This document shows positions 25,762-33,425 of a stretch of DNA of 64,000 nucleotides, one piece after another. The translations under genes were made by a program, and so were the position numbers. Below the pieces are notes generated by a model, which searched no databases, had not been told where the DNA came from, and was given only the letters and a program-made list of their open reading frames with translations. Location of the stretch: the NCBI RefSeq assembly GCF_002280675.1, contig NZ_NCEN01000004.1, positions 186,001 through 250,000 of the forward strand, given 5' to 3'. This stretch comes from Novosphingobium sp. 32-60-15 (lineage in GTDB: Bacteria > Pseudomonadota > Alphaproteobacteria > Sphingomonadales > Sphingomonadaceae). Positions within the stretch are counted from its first letter, which is position 1; each line of letters begins with the position of its first letter.

Positions 25762-26555
25762 CGCAGCGCTCCGACCATTGTCCACCATTCGCGGGGCATG
25801 GCTCGTTCGGCTGCGTCACGCTGCTCAGACGTGTCGTAAAGCGCAAAGCATGTTGCACCAGAGCCGGACATCCGCGCGATCCATGAGTCTGTCTTGCGCA
25901 ATGTGGCAAGCACGTCAGCAATCTGCGGGACCAATTCGAGCGCGGGGGCTTCAAGATCATTGCGGCCATTGAGCGTCATTTCGCGCAAGTTTTCTCCTGC
26001 AAGCGGTCCATGATCAACCCCGTCCCAGCCTTTGAACACAGGGCCGGTGGCGAGCGGAATGCGCGGGTTTACCAGCAGAACCGCGCATCCCGCCAGATCA
26101 TTGGTGACGGGTTCAAGTTCAGTGCCTGTGCCGCGCCCGATGCAGGCGCGGCTTTCAACGCAAGCAGGTACATCCGCGCCCAGCTTTGCGGCCTTTTCAC
26201 GCCAGTCATCAGGCAAGCCAAAGGCGCGCTCAACCATGCGGAAAATGGCACCTGCATCGGCAGAGCCGCCGCCCAGACCCGCTGCGACGGGCAGGTTCTT
26301 TTCAAGCGTAACGGCCCAGCCTGCCCCGTGCGGCAAACCGGCCAGTGCCCTGGCAACGATATTGCCGGACGGATCATCCAGCGCGCCGCAAAATTCGCCC
26401 GTTACGCGCAATTCATCGCGAGGAGCAGACGTTGCGGACAATTCATCGCCCGCATCGACAAAGGCGAACAGCGTTTCCAGCGCGTGATAGCCGTCTTCCC
26501 GGCGTTCGCGCACGTGCAACGCAAGGTTGATCTTAGCAAAAGCGGTTTCGCGCAT
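25758..26555 (-). CDS. ispE: 4-diphosphocytidyl-2-C-methyl-D-erythritol kinase
   Basis: GHMP kinase of the MEP isoprenoid pathway. AFAKINLALHV is the N-terminal substrate site, with Lys as catalytic base region. The ATP loop is LPVAAGLGGGSADAGA, the third motif is MSGSGATCFALY, and GADVPACV is the family-typical GxDVPxC motif. 265 residues is a little short but normal for sphingomonads. Its ATG at 26555 is preceded by GGAGG in the 3' arm of a strong hairpin. It is followed by the FGase gene with ATGA overlap. Confidence 0.95.
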   Translation of the reverse strand: MRETAFAKINLALHVRERREDGYHALETLFAFVDAGDELSATSAPRDELRVTGEFCGALDDPSGNIVARALAGLPHGAGWAVTLEKNLPVAAGLGGGSADAGAIFRMVERAFGLPDDWREKAAKLGADVPACVESRACIGRGTGTELEPVTNDLAGCAVLLVNPRIPLATGPVFKGWDGVDHGPLAGENLREMTLNGRNDLEAPALELVPQIADVLATLRKTDSWIARMSGSGATCFALYDTSEQRDAAERAMPREWWTMVGALR

Positions 26556-26557
26556 TA

Positions 26558-26585
26558 TTCCTCCCCTCCCCGTTGAGGGGAGGAA
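26558..26585 (-). promoter_or_regulatory. Hairpin containing the ispE ribosome binding site
   Basis: An 11-bp perfect stem (arms 26558-26568 and 26575-26585, core CCTCCCCTC/GAGGGGAGG) with a 6-nt loop separates the ETF-QO stop from the ispE ATG. On the minus strand the 3' arm ends GGGGAGGAA just before TAATG, so pairing would hide the ispE ribosome binding site. It could also act as a terminator or mRNA 3'-end stabiliser for the ETF-QO gene. Confidence 0.5.
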
Positions 26586-26591
26586 CGTGCC

Positions 26592-28241
26592 TCACATGTT
26601 CGGATAGTTAGGTCCGCCGCCGCCTTCGGGTGTGACCCATTCGATGTTCTGGGTCATGTCCTTGATATCGCAGGTTTTGCAGTGGACACAGTTTTGCGCG
26701 TTGATTTGCAAGCGCGGATTGCCCTCTTCAACGCCGATGTATTCATAGACGCCTGCGGGGCAATACCGCGCTTCGGGGCCTGCGTAGATCGGCAGGTTGA
26801 TGCGGGTGGGTACCGTGGGGTCTTTGAGCACGAGGTGGCACGGCTGGTCTTCCTCGTGGTTAGTATAGGAAAAGGCCACGCTGGTGAGACGATCGAACGT
26901 GATCGTGCCGTCGGGCTTGGGATAGACGATAGGCTTATACAAGTCGGCGCGCTGCGTAGCCTCGGCGTCCTTGTGGTGCTTCATCGGCTTCCAGATGCCG
27001 AAGCCGCCGATGGTGCGCAGCCACATGTCAGCGCCTGCCAGGACAGTACCCAGCTCGCCACCAAATTTGGCAACGAGTGGCTGGGCGTTCTGAACCTTTT
27101 TAAGTTCGGTGGCGATCCAGCTTTCGCGGACGGCAGTGTCGTATTCGACCATGTCGTCCTTTTCGCGGCCAGCGGCCATGGCAGCGACAATCGAGTCCGC
27201 CGCCAGCATTCCGCTTTTCATAGCGGTGTGGCTGCCCTTGATGCGGGGCACATTGACGAAGCCTGCCGAGCACCCGATCAGCGCGCCACCCGGGAATGAC
27301 AAGCGCGGCACAGACTGCCAGCCGCCTTCGTTAATCGCCCGCGCGCCATAAGATACGCGGCGACCGCCTTCGAGAATTTCGCGTATCGCAGGGTGCTGCT
27401 TCCAGCGCTGGAACTCTTCGAAAGGATAGACGTAAGGGTTTGCATAATCGAGTGCAGTAACAAAGCCCAGAGCCACCTGATTGTTCGATTGATGGTAAAG
27501 GAAGCCACCGCCCCATGAATCTGATTCAGAGAGCGGCCAGCCTTGGGTGTGCAAAACGCGGCCCGGGACGTGCTTTTCGGGATCGATATCCCACAATTCC
27601 TTGATGCCGATGCCATAGACTTGCGGTTCGCAATCACGCTCAAGATCAAAGTGCGCTTTCAGCCGCTTGGTCAGATGGCCTCGTGCGCCTTCGGCAAACA
27701 GCGTGTACTTTGCGTGGAGTTCCATGCCGGGCTGGTAATCACCCTTGTGCGAGCCATCTTTGGCAACACCCATGTCACCTGTAGCCACGCCCATGACAGA
27801 ACCGCTTTCATCAAACAGCACTTCTGCAGCGGCAAAACCGGGGAAGATTTCAACACCCAGTTCCATCGCCTGTTCAGAAAGCCAGCGGCACAAATTGCCC
27901 AGGCTACCGGTATAGTTGCCATGGTTGGACATGAACGGAGGCATCGGCCAATGCGGAATGCTGACTTTGCCGGTCTTGGACAATACCCAGTGCCAGTTAT
28001 CTGTCACCGGCGTTTCGGCCATGGGGCAGCCCTGATCCCGCCATTCGGGCAGAAGCTCGTCCAAAGCCTTCGGATCAACAACGGCGCCCGAAAGAATATG
28101 CGCACCGATTTCCGAGCCCTTTTCCAGAACACAGACCGCAATATCCGGATTGGCCTGCTTCAACCGGATTGAAGCGGCCAAGCCAGCTGGCCCACCACCC
28201 ACGATGACCACATCATACGGCATCGATTCCCGTTCGCTCAT
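26592..28241 (-). CDS. Electron-transfer flavoprotein:ubiquinone oxidoreductase
   Basis: Passes electrons from reduced ETF to ubiquinone at the inner membrane, serving fatty acid and amino acid oxidation. The FAD-binding motif is DVVIVGGGPAGLAASIRL near the N-terminus. The C-terminal [4Fe-4S] domain has CPAGVYEYI, then NCVHCKTCDIKD, giving four cysteines. HTQGWPLSESDSWGGGFLYH is the typical quinone-site region. 549 residues is full length. No etfAB genes are in the window. Confidence 0.96.
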   Translation of the reverse strand: MSERESMPYDVVIVGGGPAGLAASIRLKQANPDIAVCVLEKGSEIGAHILSGAVVDPKALDELLPEWRDQGCPMAETPVTDNWHWVLSKTGKVSIPHWPMPPFMSNHGNYTGSLGNLCRWLSEQAMELGVEIFPGFAAAEVLFDESGSVMGVATGDMGVAKDGSHKGDYQPGMELHAKYTLFAEGARGHLTKRLKAHFDLERDCEPQVYGIGIKELWDIDPEKHVPGRVLHTQGWPLSESDSWGGGFLYHQSNNQVALGFVTALDYANPYVYPFEEFQRWKQHPAIREILEGGRRVSYGARAINEGGWQSVPRLSFPGGALIGCSAGFVNVPRIKGSHTAMKSGMLAADSIVAAMAAGREKDDMVEYDTAVRESWIATELKKVQNAQPLVAKFGGELGTVLAGADMWLRTIGGFGIWKPMKHHKDAEATQRADLYKPIVYPKPDGTITFDRLTSVAFSYTNHEEDQPCHLVLKDPTVPTRINLPIYAGPEARYCPAGVYEYIGVEEGNPRLQINAQNCVHCKTCDIKDMTQNIEWVTPEGGGGPNYPNM

Positions 28242-28344
28242 GCCCGCGTACTCCCGACTATATGCGCATTCGAATTCGCTTTATGCCTTGAAAGAGGCCA
28301 CCGGGAAGGTCAAGACCGCAAATTGGACTAGGAGGATGGACAGC

Positions 28345-29118
28345 TTGCCCGACACGCCGGAGGTAAAACACGCAAACTGGAGCGAAGCCCTTACGGCAGC
28401 GCTGGACTGGTGGCGTGATGCCGGGGTGGACGGGACATTCGTGGACGACCCGCAAGACTGGCTGGCGCAGAACCATCGCCAACCTGATCCTGCCGTCCCT
28501 GCCCCGATGAAGCCATTGCGCGAATTGGTGGCAGAACGTGATTCGCCGCCTGCTCCGGTGGTGATTGATCGTTCAGGCTGGCCGCAAACGCTTGAGGCAT
28601 TCAACGCCTGGTGGCTAACCGAAGAGCCACTTGCTCCGCCAGGTTTGCGCCGCTTGGCTCCAATCGGTCAGGCACAAGCAGAATTGATGATCCTGGTGCC
28701 GATGCCTTCAGTCGATGATGGCGATAGCTTGTTGAGCGGGCGTACGGGCCGGCTGCTTGACGCAATGCTGTCAGCAATGGGCATCTCGCGCGCTGAGGCA
28801 TATCTCGCCTCGGCCTTGCCCGCACATATTCCCATGTCGGATTGGGCAGCACTGCGTGCGATGGGTTTGGGCGAGGTTCTGTTGCATCACATCACCATCG
28901 CGGCGCCCAATCGGCTCCTCATTTTAGGCGCAACAGGCGTTTCAGCGCTTCTTGGACACGATCCAACGAATTTGGCTCACAGTTTACGCGCAATTAATCA
29001 AGAGTCTTCACAGATTGCCGCGATGTCGGCTTGGGATCTTGATGCCATGCTGGCACGCCCGGTTTTGAAAGCCGGGTTCTGGGGCCGCTGGCTCGATTGG
29101 ACGGGAACGAAACCATAG
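28345..29118 (+). CDS. Uracil-DNA glycosylase-like protein without cysteines
   Basis: The C-terminal two thirds resemble the family-4-type uracil-DNA glycosylase fold: AELMILVPMPSVDDGDSLLSGRTGRLLDAML in the place of the GE.PG..ED..G.PF.G..G loop, then AYLASALPAHIPM and NRLLILGATGVSALLG. The protein has no cysteine at all, so the [4Fe-4S] cluster of true family-4 enzymes cannot form, and the catalytic loop is altered. It may be inactive or have another role. An ATG at 28336 follows GGAGG with no spacing; a TTG at 28345 has ideal spacing. It overlaps the transglycosylase start. Confidence 0.6.
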   Translation: MPDTPEVKHANWSEALTAALDWWRDAGVDGTFVDDPQDWLAQNHRQPDPAVPAPMKPLRELVAERDSPPAPVVIDRSGWPQTLEAFNAWWLTEEPLAPPGLRRLAPIGQAQAELMILVPMPSVDDGDSLLSGRTGRLLDAMLSAMGISRAEAYLASALPAHIPMSDWAALRAMGLGEVLLHHITIAAPNRLLILGATGVSALLGHDPTNLAHSLRAINQESSQIAAMSAWDLDAMLARPVLKAGFWGRWLDWTGTKP

Positions 29119-30908
29119 TGAAAATGGCTTGCGCTGCACGATGCACGCTTCTGACGCTGGCAACTTCGGTCGCTGCGTTTGCCGCTATGCCTGCTTTCGC
29201 CAATAGCGCCGCGGTCGATTATTTTCGGGGCCGCGCTGATCGTACTGCCGTGCCATCCCTGCTGAGCCAGGATGACCGTTCTTATTACAAAACGCTGTTC
29301 GGGGCGATTGACAAGGAAGACTGGTCGCAAGTCCAGTCCTTGTTCGCGCAACGCGCTGATGGTCCGCTGCACACAGTTGCCCGCGCACAATACATGCTTG
29401 CCGCCAATTCGCCGAAAGCCGAACTGGTGCCGCTTACCGATGCTTTGCATGCTGCCCCCAACCTTCCCTGGGCAGAGCAGTTGGGCAAGCTTGCCTTAAA
29501 GCGCGGCGCAATTGCCATTCCTGATCTGCCGCAAGCACAGCGCTTCGTTTCACTGCCAACGGTAACAAAGCGCATCCGGCCCCGCTCAATCACCGATGGC
29601 ACAATGCCTGAAAGCGTGGCTGCTGCTATTGTTGACCGGATCAAGTTTGACGATCCCGTTGGCGCCCGGGTGCTGCTTGATGGCGTAGACGCAACGCTTT
29701 CGCCTGAAGCCCGCGCAGAGTGGCGCCAGAAAATTGGCTGGGCGTTCTATATTGAAAACGATGACGCCACAGCCCGCGCAATATCGCTGACCGCAGCCGA
29801 TGGAAGCGGTCCGTGGGTTGCCGAGGCATATTGGACGGCAGGGTTGGCAAGCTGGCGTTTGGGCGATTGCCTTGCCGCCGCTGATGCTTTTACCAAATCG
29901 GCATCGCAGTCCCACAACGACGAACTGGGGGCTGCAGCGCATTATTGGGCGGGACGTGCTGCGATGCGTTGTCGCAAACCTGAAATGGTTGCCGCATCAC
30001 TGCGGTCCGCGGCGCGTTTTGGTGAAACACTTTACGGCATGATGGCGCAAGAAGCGCTGGGCATGCGCGAAAGCACGCGATCAGCCGCACCTGATTTCTC
30101 TCCTAGCGATTGGCAAAATCTTCGTAACGTAGCCAATATCCGCACGGCGGTGCAACTTGCCGAAATCGGCAAAGATGGCCTGGCCGACGAGGTTCTGCGG
30201 CATCAGGCGCGGATCGGTGATCCTGCACAATATGCGCCGCTTTCGCGTTTGGCGCGCGACCTTGGCCTGCCATCAACGCAATTGTGGATGGCGTACAATG
30301 CGCCCACGGGTGCGCGACCCGATGAATCCGCACGCTTCCCTGCACCAAAATGGGTGCCTGCTACGGGTTGGAAAGTTGATCCAGCCCTGCTGTTTGCGCA
30401 TTCATTGCAGGAATCAAACTTCCGCACATCGGTGACAAGTCCCGCAGGGGCCAAAGGCCTGATGCAGCTTCGTCCCGGCACTGCTCGCGATATGGCACGG
30501 GCAGAACCCTTGATGGCAGGGCGCGATAGCCAGCTTGAACTGCCCGACGTAAACCTTGCCTTTGGCCAGCAATATCTACAGCAATTGCGAAATTCTGAAG
30601 CTACGCAGGGTCTGTTGCCGAAAGTCATGGCGGCATATAACGCAGGCCCAATGCCCGTTTCGCGCTGGAATACGGATATACGCGGCGGCACTGATCCACT
30701 TTTGTGGATGGAATCAATTCCCTACTGGGAGACGCGTGGATACGTTTCCATCGTGATGCGCAATTACTGGATGTATGAGCGTCAAGCCGGAGGCCCTTCC
30801 GAAAGCCGCCTCGGCCTTGTTCAAGGCATGTGGCCCAAATTCCCCGGCCTTGAAGGTGCAGAAAACGTCCGGCCAGAACATGTCAGGATTGCATCGCGTG
30901 GCAATTGA
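29118..30908 (+). CDS. Soluble lytic murein transglycosylase
   Basis: Periplasmic enzyme that cleaves peptidoglycan to 1,6-anhydromuropeptides. A signal peptide (LLTLATSVAAFAAMPAFA) is followed by an alpha-superhelical domain of about 400 residues and a C-terminal SLT domain. The catalytic glutamate is in HSLQESNFRTS, with SPAGAKGLMQLRPGTA and VMAAYNAGPMPVSRW as further SLT motifs. A GTG at 29118 overlaps the previous stop (TAGTG); an ATG two codons later is also possible. About 597 residues matches Slt70-like proteins. moaB begins inside its last codons. Confidence 0.92.
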   Translation: MKMACAARCTLLTLATSVAAFAAMPAFANSAAVDYFRGRADRTAVPSLLSQDDRSYYKTLFGAIDKEDWSQVQSLFAQRADGPLHTVARAQYMLAANSPKAELVPLTDALHAAPNLPWAEQLGKLALKRGAIAIPDLPQAQRFVSLPTVTKRIRPRSITDGTMPESVAAAIVDRIKFDDPVGARVLLDGVDATLSPEARAEWRQKIGWAFYIENDDATARAISLTAADGSGPWVAEAYWTAGLASWRLGDCLAAADAFTKSASQSHNDELGAAAHYWAGRAAMRCRKPEMVAASLRSAARFGETLYGMMAQEALGMRESTRSAAPDFSPSDWQNLRNVANIRTAVQLAEIGKDGLADEVLRHQARIGDPAQYAPLSRLARDLGLPSTQLWMAYNAPTGARPDESARFPAPKWVPATGWKVDPALLFAHSLQESNFRTSVTSPAGAKGLMQLRPGTARDMARAEPLMAGRDSQLELPDVNLAFGQQYLQQLRNSEATQGLLPKVMAAYNAGPMPVSRWNTDIRGGTDPLLWMESIPYWETRGYVSIVMRNYWMYERQAGGPSESRLGLVQGMWPKFPGLEGAENVRPEHVRIASRGN

Positions 30909-31425
30909 TCCCGCTCGGCAATTCAAGCCTATCAATATTGCACTGCTGACAGTGTCCGATACGCGCACTGCTGCCGACGACACATCCGGTGATATTTTGG
31001 CAGAGCGAGTCAAGGCATCCGGCCACAAACTGGCAACGCGCGCCTTGGAAAAGGACGATGCCGATCGCATCGCAAACCGGCTGAACAACTGGATTGATGA
31101 TCGCTCGGTTGATGCGGTGATTATCACGGGCGGAACCGGCCTTACGGGCCGTGACGTTACGCCTGAAGCGCTTGACCGGGTAAAGACGCGTGACATTCCC
31201 GGATTTGGTGAGCTGTTCCGCTGGCTGAGTTACAAGACCATCGGCACAAGCACGATACAATCGCGCGCTTGCGCCGTGGTTGCGCGCGGAACGTATATCT
31301 TCGCACTGCCGGGATCAAATGGCGCCGTGAAAGACGGGTGGGATGGCATCTTGGCCGAGCAACTCGATAGCCGCAACCGGCCCTGCAATTTCGTTGAGCT
31401 TATGCCAAGATTGCTTGAAAAATAG
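30898..31425 (+). CDS. moaB: Molybdenum cofactor biosynthesis protein B
   Basis: MoaB/MogA-like protein, probably an adenylyltransferase-type step of molybdopterin synthesis. ALLTVSDTRTAADDTSGDIL, VDAVIITGGTGLTGRDVTPEAL, FALPGSNGAVKDGWDGIL and the preceding FRWLSYKTIGTSTIQSRA are all typical. GTG at 30898 gives the family-like start MAIDPARQF and has AGGA nine bases upstream. An ATG at 30880 is in frame but lacks a ribosome binding site. It overlaps the transglycosylase by 11 bp. No other moa or moe gene is in the window. Confidence 0.93.
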   Translation: MAIDPARQFKPINIALLTVSDTRTAADDTSGDILAERVKASGHKLATRALEKDDADRIANRLNNWIDDRSVDAVIITGGTGLTGRDVTPEALDRVKTRDIPGFGELFRWLSYKTIGTSTIQSRACAVVARGTYIFALPGSNGAVKDGWDGILAEQLDSRNRPCNFVELMPRLLEK

Positions 31426-31428
31426 CCC

Positions 31429-31462
31429 GTATTGATGCGCTGCGCCGCGCTCAGATCAATAC
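31429..31462. terminator. Hairpin at the convergence of moaB and the small membrane gene
   Basis: GTATTGAT (31429-31436) pairs with ATCAATAC (31455-31462), with an inner GCGC/GCGC pair. It lies 3 bp after the moaB stop and covers the end of the opposite gene, consistent with a shared terminator, although T-runs are lacking. Confidence 0.5.
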
Positions 31463-31648
31463 AGCACCCGCAAGGACGCAGCTTACGGCGAAAAGCGCAA
31501 TCACTGTAGCAATCTCGACTGATCGCAAAGCATCGCGTCTCAGCCAATCTTTACGCATTGTTATAACGGGTGGCTCATCGCGTTTTTCAGGGTGACCTAC
31601 GCTTCGTCCGTGGATTGATTCGACCGCATGGAAATGCCGGTTCGTCAT
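31451..31648 (-). CDS. Single-helix membrane peptide coupled to a winged-helix regulator
   Basis: A 65-residue protein with a charged, His/Arg-rich N-terminal half (residues 1-40) and one C-terminal membrane helix (VEIATVIALFAVSCVLAGAVLI). Its ATG overlaps the stop of the upstream regulator gene as ATGA, which argues that it is real and translated together with it. I do not recognise a family. Its context suggests an accessory or partner to the regulator. Confidence 0.6.
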   Translation of the reverse strand: MTNRHFHAVESIHGRSVGHPEKRDEPPVITMRKDWLRRDALRSVEIATVIALFAVSCVLAGAVLI

Positions 31649-32202
31649 CTTGCGGCACGCGATGCATACATCGGCAAGGAAGACTGAAAGCCATCGTCAG
31701 AAGAACCTGTCGCGGGCATGACACCTGATAGCAACAGCTTATGCATCGCTTCGAAGCCGGTGTTGCTTAAAGTAATCCAGCGAACCCGCTGATCTACCTG
31801 ATCATTGTTGCGCTCTAACAGCCCTTCTTTAACCAACATCCCGATCCAGCGAAGCGCTGTGGTCGGCGGGACGCCCGAGGCGATGCAAACGCTCTTCACG
31901 CTCGCTTTGCGGCCTTCGCGGCGCAGCACATAGAGTTCGAGCAAGATGTCCCAGCTTGGATCGGCAAATAGCGTACTTGCGAAAAACTCGTTCCGTTTGC
32001 GACGGAAACGATAAATTTCCTTTGCAAGCAGCAGAGCGGCTTCATCGCCAGACGACGGCTGATGCGTGGCTGCCTTATGCAGGCGGATGAAAGGTTGATC
32101 CTGATCGCGTGCGCTGCCCTCAGTTGAATTAATCAACTCACCAAGTTGAGCCCACACTTGCCGTAGGCGAGGAATATCTAAAACATCACTGGATGCCGAC
32201 AT
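31645..32202 (-). CDS. Winged-helix (MarR-like) transcriptional regulator
   Basis: A 185-residue protein with a winged helix in its C-terminal half: FADPSWDILLELYVLRREGRKASVKSVC, then the recognition helix SGVPPTTALRWIGMLVKEGLL and the wing ERNNDQVDQRVRWITLS. The N-terminal 75 residues are polar and may be a dimerisation or sensing region; YRFRRKRNEFF resembles the helix before the HTH in sphingomonad MarR-like proteins. The ATG at 32202 follows a 49-bp gap from the membrane-protein gene, and a one-helix peptide is coupled behind it. Ligand and target are unknown. Confidence 0.78.
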   Translation of the reverse strand: MSASSDVLDIPRLRQVWAQLGELINSTEGSARDQDQPFIRLHKAATHQPSSGDEAALLLAKEIYRFRRKRNEFFASTLFADPSWDILLELYVLRREGRKASVKSVCIASGVPPTTALRWIGMLVKEGLLERNNDQVDQRVRWITLSNTGFEAMHKLLLSGVMPATGSSDDGFQSSLPMYASRAAR

Positions 32203-32251
32203 GTCAACTCAACCCCTTTTCAAAAAACATCATGGTCACGATATCCGCCCA

Positions 32252-32752
32252 TCACAGAGGACGAGGAATTCTTATCATACTGTAGCTGCGCACATTTTTT
32301 CCCGAGACAGTTGCCCAAAGAATGATCAACGCAGCACTTAGGCGCAGGCCGATCTGAACTTCTTCACGCGCGAATATTCCGACTTGCATGCCCAGATATT
32401 GGGTTAATCCCGCACTGGCTTTGACGAGGAAAATTGCAGCGATAATCAAGGGCCAGAACCGCGCCGTTTTTAAAGCGACCCAAACCGAAATACCTAACTC
32501 CACTGCGTATGAAATGACCTCAACCGATTGGAACTTGATACCGTTCGCGTTCGATAGGGCGACCTCAGCAGTTTGCAGCACAACGAAAGCTGCAATCATC
32601 GAACCCAATATCCGCTCTTCCGGCTGCCCTATGAACGCTGTAAACAATGCTACAATCATGCAGACAATTGACGTGGCCGCAGCAAATAAAACCAAACCGC
32701 TGCTCACATCCATTATCACCATTTCAAAAAGACTACCTTCGCTTTTTGGCAT
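32252..32752 (-). CDS. Multi-pass inner-membrane protein of unknown function
   Basis: A 166-residue hydrophobic protein with about four membrane segments, near residues 16-38, 44-62, 80-115 (long, perhaps two) and 130-147, and a short basic tail. No catalytic motif is visible. ATG at 32752, ATG 32722 and ATG 32713 are all in frame, and none has a clear ribosome binding site. It lies between the membrane-anchored LuxR-type gene (41-bp gap) and the winged-helix gene (49-bp gap), all on the minus strand. Local AT content is higher than in the flanking housekeeping genes, suggesting transfer. Confidence 0.65.
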   Translation of the reverse strand: MPKSEGSLFEMVIMDVSSGLVLFAAATSIVCMIVALFTAFIGQPEERILGSMIAAFVVLQTAEVALSNANGIKFQSVEVISYAVELGISVWVALKTARFWPLIIAAIFLVKASAGLTQYLGMQVGIFAREEVQIGLRLSAALIILWATVSGKNVRSYSMIRIPRPL

Positions 32753-32793
32753 TCAGCATTTAAACAAAAAGTTGTCCAAGCCACACCGACTTG

Positions 32794-33321
32794 TTAATTC
32801 AAAGCTGGAGCAACCTCTGTAATCAAAATGATCAGAAGAGCGATAGAAGCAGCGGCTGTCGTAATGGCAGCAATTCTACCAGCCAGACCTGCGGTACGAT
32901 CAATCACTTCAAGCACGCTGGATTTCGCTTCTAAGCTAAGACCTCCATCCAAAAATGTGGTTTTCAAGAGCGGCACGTCCACACCGTTAACTTTTGGATC
33001 GGCCGTCTCCTTCTCAAAATACTTAGTAGGACTTTGACCATCGGGAATGGAGGATTCTACCTGATATTCCGCACCTGTCAGATTTAGACAGGTTACTTGA
33101 GCCCTCTCATATGCCCTTGCCAGATCTGCACGGCTATGAACTCCGAACTTGCGCCGAACAGATTGAAGGCGCTGTTCGACAGCCGACGGCGAGATGCCGA
33201 GCATCAGAGCGATCTCCTTGTTCGTGCGACGATCACAAACAAATTGAAGCACTTCCACCTGCTTATCCGTCAGGCCCGCACAATCACCATCCGCTTCGTG
33301 AACTATAACTTTCGTTACCAT
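32794..33321 (-). CDS. LuxR-type HTH regulator with C-terminal membrane anchor
   Basis: Unlike ordinary LuxR/NarL regulators, the DNA-binding domain is N-terminal: LTDKQVEVLQFVCDRRTNKEIALMLGISPSAVEQRLQSVRRKFGVHSRADL, a GerE-type HTH, at about residues 16-70. A linker of some 75 residues follows, and then a C-terminal membrane helix (IAAITTAAASIALLIILI). There is no receiver or ligand domain. The start is probably ATG 33321; a TTG at 33354 is in frame. It heads a set of four same-strand genes, and an IS element lies 105 bp upstream of the start. Probably a membrane-tethered regulator. Confidence 0.75.
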   Translation of the reverse strand: MVTKVIVHEADGDCAGLTDKQVEVLQFVCDRRTNKEIALMLGISPSAVEQRLQSVRRKFGVHSRADLARAYERAQVTCLNLTGAEYQVESSIPDGQSPTKYFEKETADPKVNGVDVPLLKTTFLDGGLSLEAKSSVLEVIDRTAGLAGRIAAITTAAASIALLIILITEVAPALN

Positions 33322-33425
33322 ATGGCCGAGTTCCACAAACAGTGCACGGTCCAAGCTTCGATGTGCATTCCCAAATCAGCTACCCCCAAGCTTTTTACGC
33401 CCTTGTAACAGAGCCTAACATTTTA

